From: Litorimonas sp965205225
GTDB taxonomy: Bacteria; Pseudomonadota; Alphaproteobacteria; Caulobacterales; Maricaulaceae
Assembly (NCBI GenBank): GCA_965205225.1
Contig: CBDBFZ010000003.1
Coordinates: forward strand, 124,001-188,000
Length of the DNA: 64,000 bases
Reading direction: 5' to 3'
Part shown: one piece after another, positions 9,078 through 17,388 of the stretch
How the letters are laid out: every line of letters begins with the position of its first letter
How positions within the stretch are numbered: position 1 is the first letter of the stretch
The notes under the pieces: model-generated
Seen by the model: only the letters and a program-made list of their open reading frames with translations
Databases searched by the model: none
Told to the model about the DNA's origin: nothing
Made by a program: the position numbers and the translations under genes

Positions 9078-9433
9078 TGCGTGGGCATCAGGCCCCCTTT
9101 TTTATACCGCGCCCCGGCCGCTTGGGCATGCGCCCGCACAATTGTGGCATCCATCATCAGCCACTCTTGATCAGCGTGAGTGCGCAAGGCCTTAAAGACA
9201 TCTTCTAAAACCCCGGCCTCAACCCAGAGATAATAACGCCGTTTGACACTGTCAAAACGCCCGAACCGTTCGGGTAAATCGCGCCAACGCCCGCCCGAAC
9301 GGGCCATCCACAACAAAGCATCAATGAAAAGCCTGTTATTGGCGTTGCGACCCGGTTTCCCTGTGCTCCCATAAGGCAAATAAGGCTTTAAACGGCTCCA
9401 TTGTTCCTCCGTAAGTTCCTGATAACCAGACAT
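9038..9433 (-). CDS. IS5-family transposase, first ORF (type A, copy 2)
   Basis: Same as the first ORF of copy 1, with start MSGYQELTEEQW at 9433 behind AGGAGCG. The first catalytic Asp is in 'MMDATIVRAHAQ'. The AAAAAAGGGGG and seven-G runs in the overlap with the second ORF are both preserved, so the presumed -1 frameshift could still work. Confidence 0.85.
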   Translation of the reverse strand: MSGYQELTEEQWSRLKPYLPYGSTGKPGRNANNRLFIDALLWMARSGGRWRDLPERFGRFDSVKRRYYLWVEAGVLEDVFKALRTHADQEWLMMDATIVRAHAQAAGARYKKGGLMPTHWGVPGGDVPRAA

Positions 9434-9502
9434 ATGTGCGCTCCTGACAAAATGAAGGAACATTATAGAAAATAAAAGTTAACTCTTCACTACAGCCTAA
9501 CT

Positions 9503-9796
9503 CTTCTTCACTATCTTTGGGAGCCGATTGATACCGGAAGCTGCTACGTGATGTGCCCATGACACTGCATGTCCGGCGCTCAGATCTATTTAACTTCTGT
9601 CGATAGTGGATAACGGCCTGACGTAACTTGGAAGCCGTCAGGCCCCCTGCCTTTCATTGGGGCTTTAAATAATTCAGGCTCTCCTGCAAAATCAGCTTAT
9701 CAAGGGTAAGGTCAGATACAGCTTTGCGAGGCCGCTGATTCTCCTTCTCAAGCTCTTTCATCCGTTTGACTTTGGACGACCCCATCGCACCAAACT
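9503..9796 (-). pseudogene. IS3 element 1: orfA C-terminus and orfB N-terminus
   Basis: Lies between the two IS5 insertions. Minus-strand reading gives 'SSKVKRMKELEKENQRPRK' and 'AVSDLTLDKLILQESLNYL' and a stop (end of orfA, leucine-zipper-like coiled coil), then 'SKLRQAVIHYRQKLNRSERR' and 'MGTSRSSFRYQSAPK' (start of orfB). This order and the flanking frames prove that the two outer IS3 parts belong to one element. Confidence 0.75.
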
Positions 9797-11120
9797 GGAG
9801 GCCTCTAAAAACCATGCATTTTGTTGTGTGATCTGATTTACTGGTTTTGGGAGGATTTTATGATGCACGCGCCTGGATTGTTTGACTTGTCGGATCATCT
9901 TGCTCGCTTATCGGCGACAGGTGATCCGCTTGAAGCGCTAGAGTGTCATGTGGACTTTGAGGCTTTCCGAACTGTTCTGATGGAAGCCCTCGGTTATGGT
10001 GTTCGCGCCAAGGGCGGTCGGCCACCCTATGATCCGGTCACGATGTTCAAGGTGCTTGTTCTGGCGTCGATGCACAATCTGAGTGATGAAGGGATGGAAT
10101 TTCTGATCCGGGATCGTTTAAGTTGGCTGCGGTTTCTGAGGTTTGAGATCGGTGAACCGACCCCGGACCAAAAGACGATTTGGCTGTTGCGTGAAAAGCT
10201 GACCCAGGAAAAGCTGACCCAGTCTGGTGCTTTCAAATCTCTGTTTGCCGCTTTTGAAGAGCAACTCTGCAAGCGCGGCTACAAACCCACGGGAGGTCAG
10301 ATCGTGGATGCCACTTTGGTGTCAGCGCCGCGCCAACGGATGAAGAAAGAAGAGAAAGAGCGGGCCAGGGCGGGTGAAAGCGCGTCCGCTATCTGGCCTG
10401 ATGATCCTGCCAGGGCCGCACAGAAAGACACAGACGCACGAGCGGTGGTCAGCTATTCCAGGGCGCGAAAGACCGCAGAAGGGGAACAGGACGCAGGCCT
10501 TGTCGACATTTCCATCCCTCACTTTGGGTACAAGAACCATATCAGTATTGACCGGAAATGGCGCTTTGTCCGGGGAGAGACCTGTACCCATGCGGCCCGC
10601 TATGATGGGCACGAACTGACATCGGTTCTGGATGCCACCAACAGCTCAAAGTCTGTTTGGGCGGATACAGCTTATCGCTCAGCCAGAAACGAAGCCTGGC
10701 TGAAAGCGCAGGGCTATCGTTCAAACATCCATCGAAAGAAGCCCCGCGGTAAACCGATGGCAAAGCACATTCGGCGCGGCAATGCGACCCGCTCCTCCAT
10801 CCGTGCCTGTGTTGAACATGTGTTCGGATATGAGAAAGGGCCGATGGCGATCACGATCCGCTCAATTGGCCAGGCCAGGGCCGCTGGCCGGATCACCATG
10901 GCCAAGCTAAGCTACAACTTCCGCCGCCTCGTTTTCCATGAGCGACGACAGCCCATAGCCTGATTCTGTTCAAAATCCGGATCCCCCCACTTATGCGGGC
11001 CAAAATCATGCCAAAATACGCCTGTGGACACGCATTCGTCACTCTATGAAGCCTGACCTGAGAGCCGATTATACAATTCGCCTCTATACTGGCCCCAAAA
11101 CCCTGTTCTTCGAGGTGTCC
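9797..11120 (+). mobile_element. IS5-family element, type B, copy 2 (1324 bp, intact)
   Basis: Ends GGAGGCCTCTAAAAACC and GGACACCTCGAAGAACA (read inward), flanked by perfect AACT repeats (9793-9796 and 11121-11124). It is inserted in orfA of IS3 element 1 in the opposite orientation. It carries one uninterrupted transposase gene and is the most likely active element of this type in the window. Confidence 0.92.
9860..10963 (+). CDS. IS5-family transposase (type B, copy 2)
   Basis: 367-aa DDE transposase, complete. Start chosen at ATG 9860 (MMHAPGLFDL) because GGGAGG lies 4-9 bases upstream; a longer frame from 9821 covers the inverted-repeat region and is less likely. N-terminal DUF772-like part (LSDEGMEFLIRDRLSWLRFL), then 'IVDATLVSAPRQR' (first Asp), 'FGYKNHISIDR', 'VWADTAYRSA' (second Asp), 'SNIHRKKPRGKPM' and 'VEHVFGYEKGPM' (Glu), ending 'MAKLSYNFRRL'. 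All expected catalytic residues are present. Confidence 0.92.
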   Translation: MMHAPGLFDLSDHLARLSATGDPLEALECHVDFEAFRTVLMEALGYGVRAKGGRPPYDPVTMFKVLVLASMHNLSDEGMEFLIRDRLSWLRFLRFEIGEPTPDQKTIWLLREKLTQEKLTQSGAFKSLFAAFEEQLCKRGYKPTGGQIVDATLVSAPRQRMKKEEKERARAGESASAIWPDDPARAAQKDTDARAVVSYSRARKTAEGEQDAGLVDISIPHFGYKNHISIDRKWRFVRGETCTHAARYDGHELTSVLDATNSSKSVWADTAYRSARNEAWLKAQGYRSNIHRKKPRGKPMAKHIRRGNATRSSIRACVEHVFGYEKGPMAITIRSIGQARAAGRITMAKLSYNFRRLVFHERRQPIA

Positions 11121-11124
11121 AACT

Positions 11125-11266
11125 TCTTCCACCAGCCATAATATGTGGTGTCACTTACACCGGCTGATCGACAAACATCCGCCACACTCGCGCCAGTGGC
11201 CGTCTCAACTTCAATCTGGCGAAGTAACCGAATAACGTTCGTATCTGAAAATCTCTTCCTTGCCAT
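11125..11266 (-). pseudogene. IS3 element 1: orfA N-terminus
   Basis: MARKRFSDTNVIRLLRQIE followed by 'ASVADVCRSAGVSDTTYYGW' is the helix-turn-helix N-terminus of an IS3 orfA. The frame is cut by the IS5 type B insertion at 11120 and resumes at 9796. Confidence 0.75.
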
Positions 11267-11330
11267 AATCACAGTCCTTTCCAGCAAAAACACCAAGCAA
11301 AAGATAACCCAGTTTTAAGAGGCAAGGACA

Positions 11331-11842
11331 GATTGTATCGACGCCTTCAAGGCATCTGCGATATGAGTGTGGGCGTCACCCTTCGATGTGAGTCTCTCCC
11401 AGTTCGGCGGGTCCAGTATCGCTGGCGCTTTGGTGATGCGCTCGAGATCGCTAACCATTGACTGGGGTGATGTCAGCGCGGGACTGGCGGGCAACGATAG
11501 GTTTTCCAGTTCTCGGATCCGTTTCATCAGCAGAGAACTTTGGATGTTCTCCACCGCCTTCAGTCCTGTGAAGTCCCAGCTTCGCCTGATCTGGTCTAAC
11601 ATACGTTCGTAGGTCTTCATTCCCGACAAATCGAAATTTCGACGGACACGACGGGTCGATACACGCGCGGCCGCTGTCGCGGATGAAGGGTTTCGTGAGG
11701 CGGTTGGCGTATTCGTGGACTCTGGCTCGGCTGGGATATCGTCGGATATTTTCGCAAAATAATGCGGTTTAAAGGCAGAAAGCAAATTTCCGCTGCGGTT
11801 CGGTTGTGCAGGTTTCCGCAGGTTTGAGCCTATTACCCGCAA
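11331..11842 (-). CDS. Hypothetical protein, C-terminus cut by IS3
   Basis: Minus-strand frame of about 170 codons, starting MRVIGSNLRKPAQPNRSG. The first 60 residues are low-complexity (Ser/Thr/Ala/Pro/Arg). The rest looks helical (DLSGMKTYERMLDQIRRSW, GLKAVENIQSSLLMKRIREL). The last codons before the IS3 end at 11330 are ...IADALKASIQ, after which the IS supplies a short tail and stop at 11315. No family recognised. It may be a genuine gene broken by the IS, or a decayed one; coding status is only moderately likely. Confidence 0.4.
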
Positions 11843-12518
11843 TGCGGCTGACCGGGCTCGAGTGGATGCAGCATACGTTCGTTTGCAATAATTCTATGCC
11901 CTGCCGTACAGCTTTGAATTGTGTTCCGTTATAAGTGGATCGAGTTGGGACGAAGATAGAGTGTGCAACACGATTAGCTTAGAGTAGGATCGAAGACGGT
12001 TAGGTGATGAAAATGGGCGGTACTGCCAGTATTGATCACTATGCGCGTCTCATCAATCGATCGGGGTTCGCCTTGCCGAACATTTATGCCATCGATCCGG
12101 CTTTGGACGGATCAGATGCAGTCAGTATTCGAATCGGACACATCTCAGGGTCTGTCGTGCTAGTTTGCGGATCAAGGTGAGGCTATTGCTCGCCCAGTTG
12201 TGCCGGAAGATCAAATGCGCACAGCCTAATTGTTGCCGCCCGATTTGTGCGCTCAAGGCCCAGCGTTGCCGGGCACCATTTTCTGCACCTTCGTGGTTGA
12301 CGATCCCGCCTCATCCTCGTATGCTCGGCACCATTCATAGCTGGCAGTGCTTTAGGCAGACGCAGCTCACGATCTTGAACTATGAATTGGCCAGACGTCT
12401 TTACGCGGCGTACTAGCACGGTTTTGTTAGATCGTAAGCTCCCTTCTCTTGTTCTGTGCATATGACCCCGATGGCCAATGAGGATCGCCGGACGATTTTC
12501 GTGAAGGATAACCTACTG
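11843..12518. other. Region upstream of rplC without a convincing gene
   Basis: Contains one small + frame at 12007-12180 (57 codons, MKMGGTASIDHYARLINRSG..., weak AGG before the ATG) with no recognised family, and overlapping ORFs at 12165-12461 with unlikely composition (Cys/Arg/Pro-rich). rpsJ (S10) and tuf, which normally precede rplC in alphaproteobacteria, are not here. The region must contain the promoter for the ribosomal cluster, but I cannot point to a specific one. Confidence 0.5.
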
Positions 12519-13262
12519 ATGCAACGATCAGGCTTATTGGTGCGCAAACTCGGGATGACCCGTGTTTATGACGACGCCGGCAATCATACAGCTGTCACCG
12601 TCCTCGCTCTCGAGGGCTGTCAGGTTGTGGCGAAAAAAACACCCGAGCGCGACGGCTATGCTGCTCTGCAGCTGGGATCTGGTGAAGCGAAAGTGAAGCA
12701 CGTGGCCAAGGCCGAGCGTGAACGTTGTGCCAAAGCGGGCGTGACGCCCAAACAGAAACTGGTCGAGTTCCGCGTCTCGCCTGACAATATGATCGAAGTC
12801 GGTGCTGCCATGTCAGCCGAGCACTTTGTCCCGGGTCAGAAGATCGACGCATCCGGCATCACGGCCGGTAAAGGTTTTTCGGGCGCGATGAAGCGTCACA
12901 ATTTTGGTGGTCTTCGCGCCACGCACGGTGTGTCAATCTCGCACCGTTCACATGGTTCAACGGGTCAGTGTCAGGATCCGGGCCGCGTCTTCAAAGGTAA
13001 GAAGATGGCGGGTCATATGGGTGCGGTTCGCCGCACGCTGCAGAACCTGACGGTTGCCCGTGTGGATGCCGAAGAAGGTCTGGTTCTGGTCCGAGGTCAT
13101 GTCCCTGGGTCCAAAGGTGGCTGGGTCGAGGTGAAGGACGCTGTCAAAGGCACGAAGGCCGACGACCTGCCAATGCCGGGTAAGTTCACGATGGAGGCGC
13201 CCGCTAAGGAAGACAAAGCTGATACGGCTCCGGCTGTCGAAGCGAAAGCTGAGGAAGAGTAG
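12519..13262 (+). CDS. rplC: 50S ribosomal protein L3
   Basis: 247 aa. ATG 12519 (MQRSGLLVRKLGMTRVYDD) is chosen over the in-frame start at 12456 because it matches the usual L3 N-terminus and has GAAGGAT upstream. Core motifs 'GKGFSGAMKRHNFGGLRATHG', 'HRSHGSTGQCQDPGRVFKGKKMAGHMG' and 'VRGHVPGSKGG' (peptidyl-transferase-centre loop) are present in succession. A C-terminal tail of about 25 Ala/Lys/Glu-rich residues (KEDKADTAPAVEAKAEEE) extends beyond the core; similar tails occur in other alphaproteobacteria. First gene of the cluster here. rplD begins two bases after the stop. Confidence 0.95.
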   Translation: MQRSGLLVRKLGMTRVYDDAGNHTAVTVLALEGCQVVAKKTPERDGYAALQLGSGEAKVKHVAKAERERCAKAGVTPKQKLVEFRVSPDNMIEVGAAMSAEHFVPGQKIDASGITAGKGFSGAMKRHNFGGLRATHGVSISHRSHGSTGQCQDPGRVFKGKKMAGHMGAVRRTLQNLTVARVDAEEGLVLVRGHVPGSKGGWVEVKDAVKGTKADDLPMPGKFTMEAPAKEDKADTAPAVEAKAEEE

Positions 13263-13264
13263 TC

Positions 13265-13885
13265 ATGAAGATCGATGTGACCACACTCGATGGCAAGAAG
13301 GGCGGCTCTGTCGACCTAGACGACGCCGTATTCGACCAAGAGCCGCGTAAAGACATTCTACACCGCATGGTGCGCTACCAGTTGGCGAAACGCCGCTCTG
13401 GGACGCACCAAATTCAAGACCGCGGAGATGTCGCGAAAACAACCAAGCGGATCGGTCGCCAGAAAGGCGGCGGTACAGCCCGTCACGGTAACGGTTCTGT
13501 TTCGCAGTTCCGCGGCGGCGCGAAAGCACACGGCCCGCGTTCGCGCAGTCATGCTCATGACCTAACGAAGGAAGTCCGTAAGATAGCGCTTCGCCACGCT
13601 CTGTCTGCCAAGCAGTCAGCGGGCGAGCTGATCATCGTTGACACGCTGGCGGTCAAGGAGGCCAAGACGGCAATCTTACGCAAGCAGCTTGAGAAAATGG
13701 GTGTCACGAACGCACTCATCGTGGGCGGCAACGAGATAGACGCTGTTTTCGGTCGTGCGGCTCGGAATATTCCCAATGTCGACGTGCTGCCCAGCCAAGG
13801 AGCCAACGTTTACGACATCCTGCGCCGCCATACGCTGGTGCTGTCCAAAGATGCCGTTGAAGCTTTGCAGAAGCGTCTAAAATGA
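13265..13885 (+). CDS. rplD: 50S ribosomal protein L4
   Basis: 206 aa, usual length. The extended tunnel loop is visible (KTTKRIGRQKGGGTARHGNG, then FRGGAKAHGPRSRSH), followed by 'RKIALRHALSAK' and a Rossmann-like C-terminal part (LIVGGNEIDAVFGRAARNIPNV). Two bases after rplC; its 3' end overlaps rplW by four bases (ATGA), implying coupled translation. In enterobacteria L4 represses the S10 operon; whether it does here is unknown. Confidence 0.95.
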   Translation: MKIDVTTLDGKKGGSVDLDDAVFDQEPRKDILHRMVRYQLAKRRSGTHQIQDRGDVAKTTKRIGRQKGGGTARHGNGSVSQFRGGAKAHGPRSRSHAHDLTKEVRKIALRHALSAKQSAGELIIVDTLAVKEAKTAILRKQLEKMGVTNALIVGGNEIDAVFGRAARNIPNVDVLPSQGANVYDILRRHTLVLSKDAVEALQKRLK

Positions 13886-14178
13886 GCGCGAACACCAAAC
13901 ATTATGATATGGTCCTGACACCGATTATCACCGAGAAGTCTACTATCGTCGCTGAGAATAACCAGATCGTCTTCGAAGTGCCTCTGGGGGCATCGAAGCC
14001 AGAAATCAAATCAGCTGTCGAGCAGCTGTTCAACGTGTCGATCACAGCCGTGAATACGATCCTCACCAAGGGTAAAGCCAAGCGCTTTCGTGGCCGTGCG
14101 GGTCGTCGTTCTGACGTCAAGAAGGCGATCGTCACATTGAAAGATGGCGACACTATCGACATTGCGACGGGGCTCTAA
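13882..14178 (+). CDS. rplW: 50S ribosomal protein L23
   Basis: 98 aa. 'DMVLTPIITEKSTIVAENNQ' N-terminus, 'FEVPLGASKPEIKSAVEQLFNV' and the basic loop 'KGKAKRFRGRAGRRSDVKKA' are standard L23. L23 lines the exit of the peptide tunnel and docks trigger factor and SRP. Start ATG overlaps the rplD stop. Confidence 0.95.
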   Translation: MSANTKHYDMVLTPIITEKSTIVAENNQIVFEVPLGASKPEIKSAVEQLFNVSITAVNTILTKGKAKRFRGRAGRRSDVKKAIVTLKDGDTIDIATGL

Positions 14179-14181
14179 GAC

Positions 14182-15018
14182 ATGGCTTTGAAAACTTTCA
14201 ATCCGACGAGCCCGTCCCGCCGTCACCTCGTGCAGGTTAACCGCAGCGAGCTCCATAAAGGGCGTCCTGAAAAACCGCTGACCGAAGGTCTGATGAAGAC
14301 CGGCGGTCGCAACAATACAGGCCGCATCACGTCCCGTCGCCAGGGTGGTGGTCATAAGCGTCTTTACCGCAAGATCGATTTCAAGCGGAACAAGATGGGC
14401 ATGGAAGCTACAGTGCTGCGTTTGGAATATGACCCGAACCGCACGGCTTTCATCGCGCTGATCCAGTATAAAGACGGTGAAAAAGCCTATATCATTGCGC
14501 CGCAGCGCCTGGCTGAAGGTGACACGGTTCTGGCTGCAGAGCGTGCTGATGTGAAGCCTGGCAACGCCATGCCGCTTCGCGCCATGCCGGTTGGTACGAT
14601 CATTCACAATATCGAGCTGAAGCCTGGTAAGGGTGCTCAGCTGGCGCGGTCGGCTGGCACCTATGCCCAGCTGGTCGGTCGGTCCGAAGGTTATGCTCAG
14701 ATCCGCCTGAAATCCGGGGAAATGCGCATGGTTCACCAGACCTGCATGGCAACGGTTGGGGCTGTGTCGAACCCGGACCGCATGAACATCAATCTTGGTA
14801 AGGCTGGCCGTAAGCGCTGGTTAGGTGTTCGCCCATCCGTTCGCGGTGTGGCCATGAACCCGGTCGATCACCCGCACGGTGGTGGCGAAGGTCGGACATC
14901 CGGTGGTCGTCATCCCGTCTCGCCATGGGGTAAGCCGACCAAAGGGGCGCGGACGCGTTCCAACAAGTCGACTGATAAATTCATCATCCGTTCGCGTCAC
15001 GCGAAGAAGAGACGCTAG
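14182..15018 (+). CDS. rplB: 50S ribosomal protein L2
   Basis: 278 aa, full length. Contains 'KTGGRNNTGRITSRRQGGGH', 'DPNRTAFIALIQYKDGEKAYI', 'GAQLARSAGTYAQLVG' and the essential peptidyl-transferase segment 'VAMNPVDHPHGGGEGR' with its conserved His. Three bases after rplW. Confidence 0.96.
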   Translation: MALKTFNPTSPSRRHLVQVNRSELHKGRPEKPLTEGLMKTGGRNNTGRITSRRQGGGHKRLYRKIDFKRNKMGMEATVLRLEYDPNRTAFIALIQYKDGEKAYIIAPQRLAEGDTVLAAERADVKPGNAMPLRAMPVGTIIHNIELKPGKGAQLARSAGTYAQLVGRSEGYAQIRLKSGEMRMVHQTCMATVGAVSNPDRMNINLGKAGRKRWLGVRPSVRGVAMNPVDHPHGGGEGRTSGGRHPVSPWGKPTKGARTRSNKSTDKFIIRSRHAKKRR

Positions 15019-15032
15019 AAAGGGCCGAGACT

Positions 15033-15311
15033 ATGCCACGCTCAGTCTGGAAAGGTCCGTTCGTCGACGGCTACCTTCTAAAAAAAGCGGAAGCTTCGCA
15101 TGCCGAAGGTCGCCGAAAACCAATCAAGACTTGGTCGCGCCGCTCCACCATTATGCCAAACTTTGTTGGCCTGACGTTTCAGGTCCACAACGGTAAGAAA
15201 TTCGTGCCTGTTCTGGTTGACGAAGACATGGTGGGTCACAAGCTTGGTGAATTTGCGCCAACACGGACCTATTATGGCCATGCGGCCGATAAAAAAGCCA
15301 AGCGGAGATAG
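15033..15311 (+). CDS. rpsS: 30S ribosomal protein S19
   Basis: 92 aa. 'PRSVWKGPFVDGYLLKK', 'IKTWSRRSTIMPNFVGLTF' and 'VGHKLGEFAPTRTYYGHAADKK' are diagnostic. GGGCCGAGA precedes the ATG. Binds 16S rRNA in the head with S13. Confidence 0.96.
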   Translation: MPRSVWKGPFVDGYLLKKAEASHAEGRRKPIKTWSRRSTIMPNFVGLTFQVHNGKKFVPVLVDEDMVGHKLGEFAPTRTYYGHAADKKAKRR

Positions 15312-15317
15312 AGACCG

Positions 15318-15704
15318 ATGGCCAAGCAAAAACAAGCTCGTCGGCTCGCCGATAATGAGGCGCGCGCCAAGCTGCGCATGATCCGTATTTCACCGCAGAA
15401 GCTGAACCTTGTGGCTCAGCTGATTCGCGGCAAGAAAGTGGATGCCGCGCTCGCGGACCTAGAGTTTTCTCACAAGCGCATTTCCGGCGATGTGAAGAAG
15501 GTTCTGGAATCTGCGATTGCGAACGCTGAAAACAATCACAATCTGGACATCGACAATCTGATCGTTTCCGAAGCTTATGTCGGCAAGAACTTCATGATGA
15601 AGCGTTTCCGGGCTCGCGCCCGCGGTCGCGGTGCGAAGATCCTCAAGCCGTTTTCAGAGCTGACAATCATAGTGAAAGAAGTTTCCGAAGAAGAGGTCGC
15701 GTAA
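15318..15704 (+). CDS. rplV: 50S ribosomal protein L22
   Basis: 128 aa. 'AKLRMIRISPQKLNLVAQLIRG', 'LESAIANAENNHNLD' and the tunnel hairpin 'MMKRFRARARGRGAKILKPFSEL' are clear. The TAA stop shares a base with the ATG of rpsC (TAATG). Confidence 0.96.
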   Translation: MAKQKQARRLADNEARAKLRMIRISPQKLNLVAQLIRGKKVDAALADLEFSHKRISGDVKKVLESAIANAENNHNLDIDNLIVSEAYVGKNFMMKRFRARARGRGAKILKPFSELTIIVKEVSEEEVA

Positions 15705-16435
15705 TGGGTCAGAAGATCAATCCGATCGGCCTTCGCCTCGGTATTAATCGCACATGGCAGTCACGTTGGTACGCCAACACGAGTGAATATGGCGATCTGC
15801 TGCATCAGGATCTCGCGATCCGGAGCTTTCTTCACAATGAGCTGAAGAACGCCTCTGTTTCACGGCTCGTTATTGAGCGTCCGCACAAAACGTGCCGGAT
15901 CACGATCTACACGGCGCGTCCGGGTGTAGTGATCGGTAAAAAAGGGGTTGACATTGAATCGCTGCGCAAGCGTGTCGCCTCTATGGTTGATGGTGAAGTG
16001 TTTATCAATCTTATCGAGGTCCGCAAGCCGGAAGTTGACGCCAGCCTTGTAGCTGAAGGTATTGCTCAGCAGCTTGAGCGCCGCGTCTCATTCCGCCGCG
16101 CCATGAAGCGTTCGCTGCAAAGTGCGATGCGTATGGGCGCCAAGGGTTGCAAGATTAAACTCGGCGGCCGTCTTGGCGGTGCTGAAATTGCCCGGGTTGA
16201 GCAGCATCAGGAAGGCGCCGTGCCGTTGCATACGCTGCGTGCCGACATTGATTATGGGACCGCACGGGCAATGACTGCCATGGGCATCATCGGCATCAAG
16301 GTCTGGATCAATAAAGGTGAGATCATGGAGCATGACCCCTATGCTCATGAACACCGTATGACCGAGCAGGGCGATACGCACTCTCGTGGCGCCGGTCGCG
16401 TCGGCCGCGATCGCCGTCCGGCTCGCGCGAACTAA
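15704..16435 (+). CDS. rpsC: 30S ribosomal protein S3
   Basis: 243 aa. 'MGQKINPIGLRLGINRTWQS', KH domain 'RPGVVIGKKGVDIESLRKRV', and the C-terminal domain 'SFRRAMKRSLQSAMRMGAKG' through 'GIIGIKVWINKGEI'. A basic tail of about 30 residues (THSRGAGRVGRDRRPARAN) extends past the core, as in many alphaproteobacteria. Confidence 0.96.
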   Translation: MGQKINPIGLRLGINRTWQSRWYANTSEYGDLLHQDLAIRSFLHNELKNASVSRLVIERPHKTCRITIYTARPGVVIGKKGVDIESLRKRVASMVDGEVFINLIEVRKPEVDASLVAEGIAQQLERRVSFRRAMKRSLQSAMRMGAKGCKIKLGGRLGGAEIARVEQHQEGAVPLHTLRADIDYGTARAMTAMGIIGIKVWINKGEIMEHDPYAHEHRMTEQGDTHSRGAGRVGRDRRPARAN

Positions 16436-16452
16436 ACTAGGAGGCAGGCGAG

Positions 16453-16872
16453 ATGCGTCAGCCAAAGAGAACCAGGTTCCGCAAGGCTCACAAGGGCAGG
16501 ATCAAAGGTATGGCGAAGGGCGGCACTGCGCTGACCTTCGGCTCCTATGGTTTGAAAGCCATGGAGCCCGAGCGGATTACTGCGCGTCAGATCGAAGCGA
16601 CTCGTCGTGCGATCACACGCCACATGAAACGGGCCGGTCGTGTCTGGATTCGGATTTTTCCGGATATTCCTGTGACAAAGAAGCCGACTGAAGTCCGTAT
16701 GGGTAAAGGTAAAGGATCCGTTGAATTCTGGGCCGCCAAAGTGTGCCCAGGCCGGATTATGTTCGAGATTGACGGCGTGACTGACGAAGTCGCTCGTGAA
16801 GCCCTGCGCCTTGGCGCGGCTAAGCTGCCGGTCAAGTGCAAGGTCGTCACCCGTCCGGGTGAGGGAGTCTAA
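16453..16872 (+). CDS. rplP: 50S ribosomal protein L16
   Basis: 139 aa. 'MRQPKRTRFRKAHKGRIKGM', 'GSYGLKAMEPERITARQIEA', 'RRAITRHMKRAGRVWIRIFP' and 'GKGKGSVEFWAAKVCPGRIM' match L16 along its length. AGGAGGC lies upstream of the ATG. Confidence 0.96.
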   Translation: MRQPKRTRFRKAHKGRIKGMAKGGTALTFGSYGLKAMEPERITARQIEATRRAITRHMKRAGRVWIRIFPDIPVTKKPTEVRMGKGKGSVEFWAAKVCPGRIMFEIDGVTDEVAREALRLGAAKLPVKCKVVTRPGEGV

Positions 16873-16875
16873 GTC

Positions 16876-17100
16876 ATGGCCGATAAAAATCTTAAAGTGG
16901 AAGAGCTGCGCCAGCTGTCCGACGACCAACTCGCCGATCAGCTGCTGGCACTCAAGAAAGAGCAGTTTAATCTGCGCTTTCAGAACGCCACGGGCCAGCT
17001 GCAGAGCACGGCCCGCGTTCGTGAAGTCCGCCGGGCCGTGGCTCGTTTGAAAACCCTGCAGGTCGAACGCAAGTCGACTGCCAAGAAAACAGAGGCGTAA
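16876..17100 (+). CDS. rpmC: 50S ribosomal protein L29
   Basis: 74 aa. 'LRQLSDDQLADQLLALKKEQ', 'FNLRFQNATGQLQSTARVRE' and 'VRRAVARLKTL' are the standard three-helix sequence. Three bases after rplP. Confidence 0.95.
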   Translation: MADKNLKVEELRQLSDDQLADQLLALKKEQFNLRFQNATGQLQSTARVREVRRAVARLKTLQVERKSTAKKTEA

Positions 17101-17105
17101 CAGCT

Positions 17106-17339
17106 ATGCCCAAGCGTATTCTGCAAGGTACAGTCGTATCCGACAAGGGTGACAAGACCATCATGGTGGAAGTGGAGCGTCAATTCCTGCATCCGTTGCT
17201 GAAGAAAACTATTCGTCGATCCAAGCGTTATGCCGCTCATGATGAGGGCAATACGCACAAGGTGGGCGACAAGGTGCGCATCATCGAATGCCCGCCGAAA
17301 AGCAAAACCAAGACCTGGGAAGTCATCACCGCGTCCTGA
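17106..17339 (+). CDS. rpsQ: 30S ribosomal protein S17
   Basis: 77 aa. 'MPKRILQGTVVSDKGDKTIM', 'VEVERQFLHPLLKKTIRRSK' and 'GDKVRIIECPPKSKTKTWEV' are diagnostic of the OB-fold S17. A 49-base gap separates it from rplN. Confidence 0.95.
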   Translation: MPKRILQGTVVSDKGDKTIMVEVERQFLHPLLKKTIRRSKRYAAHDEGNTHKVGDKVRIIECPPKSKTKTWEVITAS

Positions 17340-17388
17340 GGCTCCGGCTCGGGATGTGATGATCGAAACTGCCAGTTAGGAGAACACA

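Larger units (their letters stand above)
8637..9496 (-). mobile_element. IS5-family element, type A, copy 2 (860 bp, apparently intact)
   Basis: Same ends and same length as copy 1. Left flank CTAG (8633-8636), right flank CTAA (9497-9500), so the target duplication is either imperfect or mutated. It interrupts orfB of IS3 element 1; joining the flanks restores the IS3 frame. A few point differences from copy 1 are visible (for example ARYKK against ARHKK), so the copies are not brand-new. Confidence 0.9.
7927..11330 (-). mobile_element. IS3-family element 1, split by two nested IS5 insertions
   Basis: Outer ends are related inverted repeats (TGTCCATCCCCCTTTTATG at 7927 and TGTCCTTGCCTCTTAAAAC read inward from 11330). 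Removing the two IS5 elements (8637-9496 and 9797-11120) and one target repeat each restores an IS3 of about 1.2 kb. orfA (MARKRFSDTNVIRLL... from 11266) continues through the second insertion in frame (YYGWWKKF-GAMGSSKVKRMKELEKE), and orfB continues through the first (DSEEELG-LAFIRLAKKYGRYGYRK). Further stops show the IS3 was already decaying. It truncates an IS30 fragment on one side and a hypothetical gene on the other. No clear target duplication of its own was found. Confidence 0.8.

Noticed and set aside
12165..12461. Overlapping ORFs before rplC as possible rpsJ
   Set aside because: Neither strand shows any S10 motif; Cys/Arg/Pro-rich composition indicates non-coding sequence.
14011..14736. 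241-codon minus frame across rplW and rplB
   Set aside because: Spans two real genes in antisense; no independent support.
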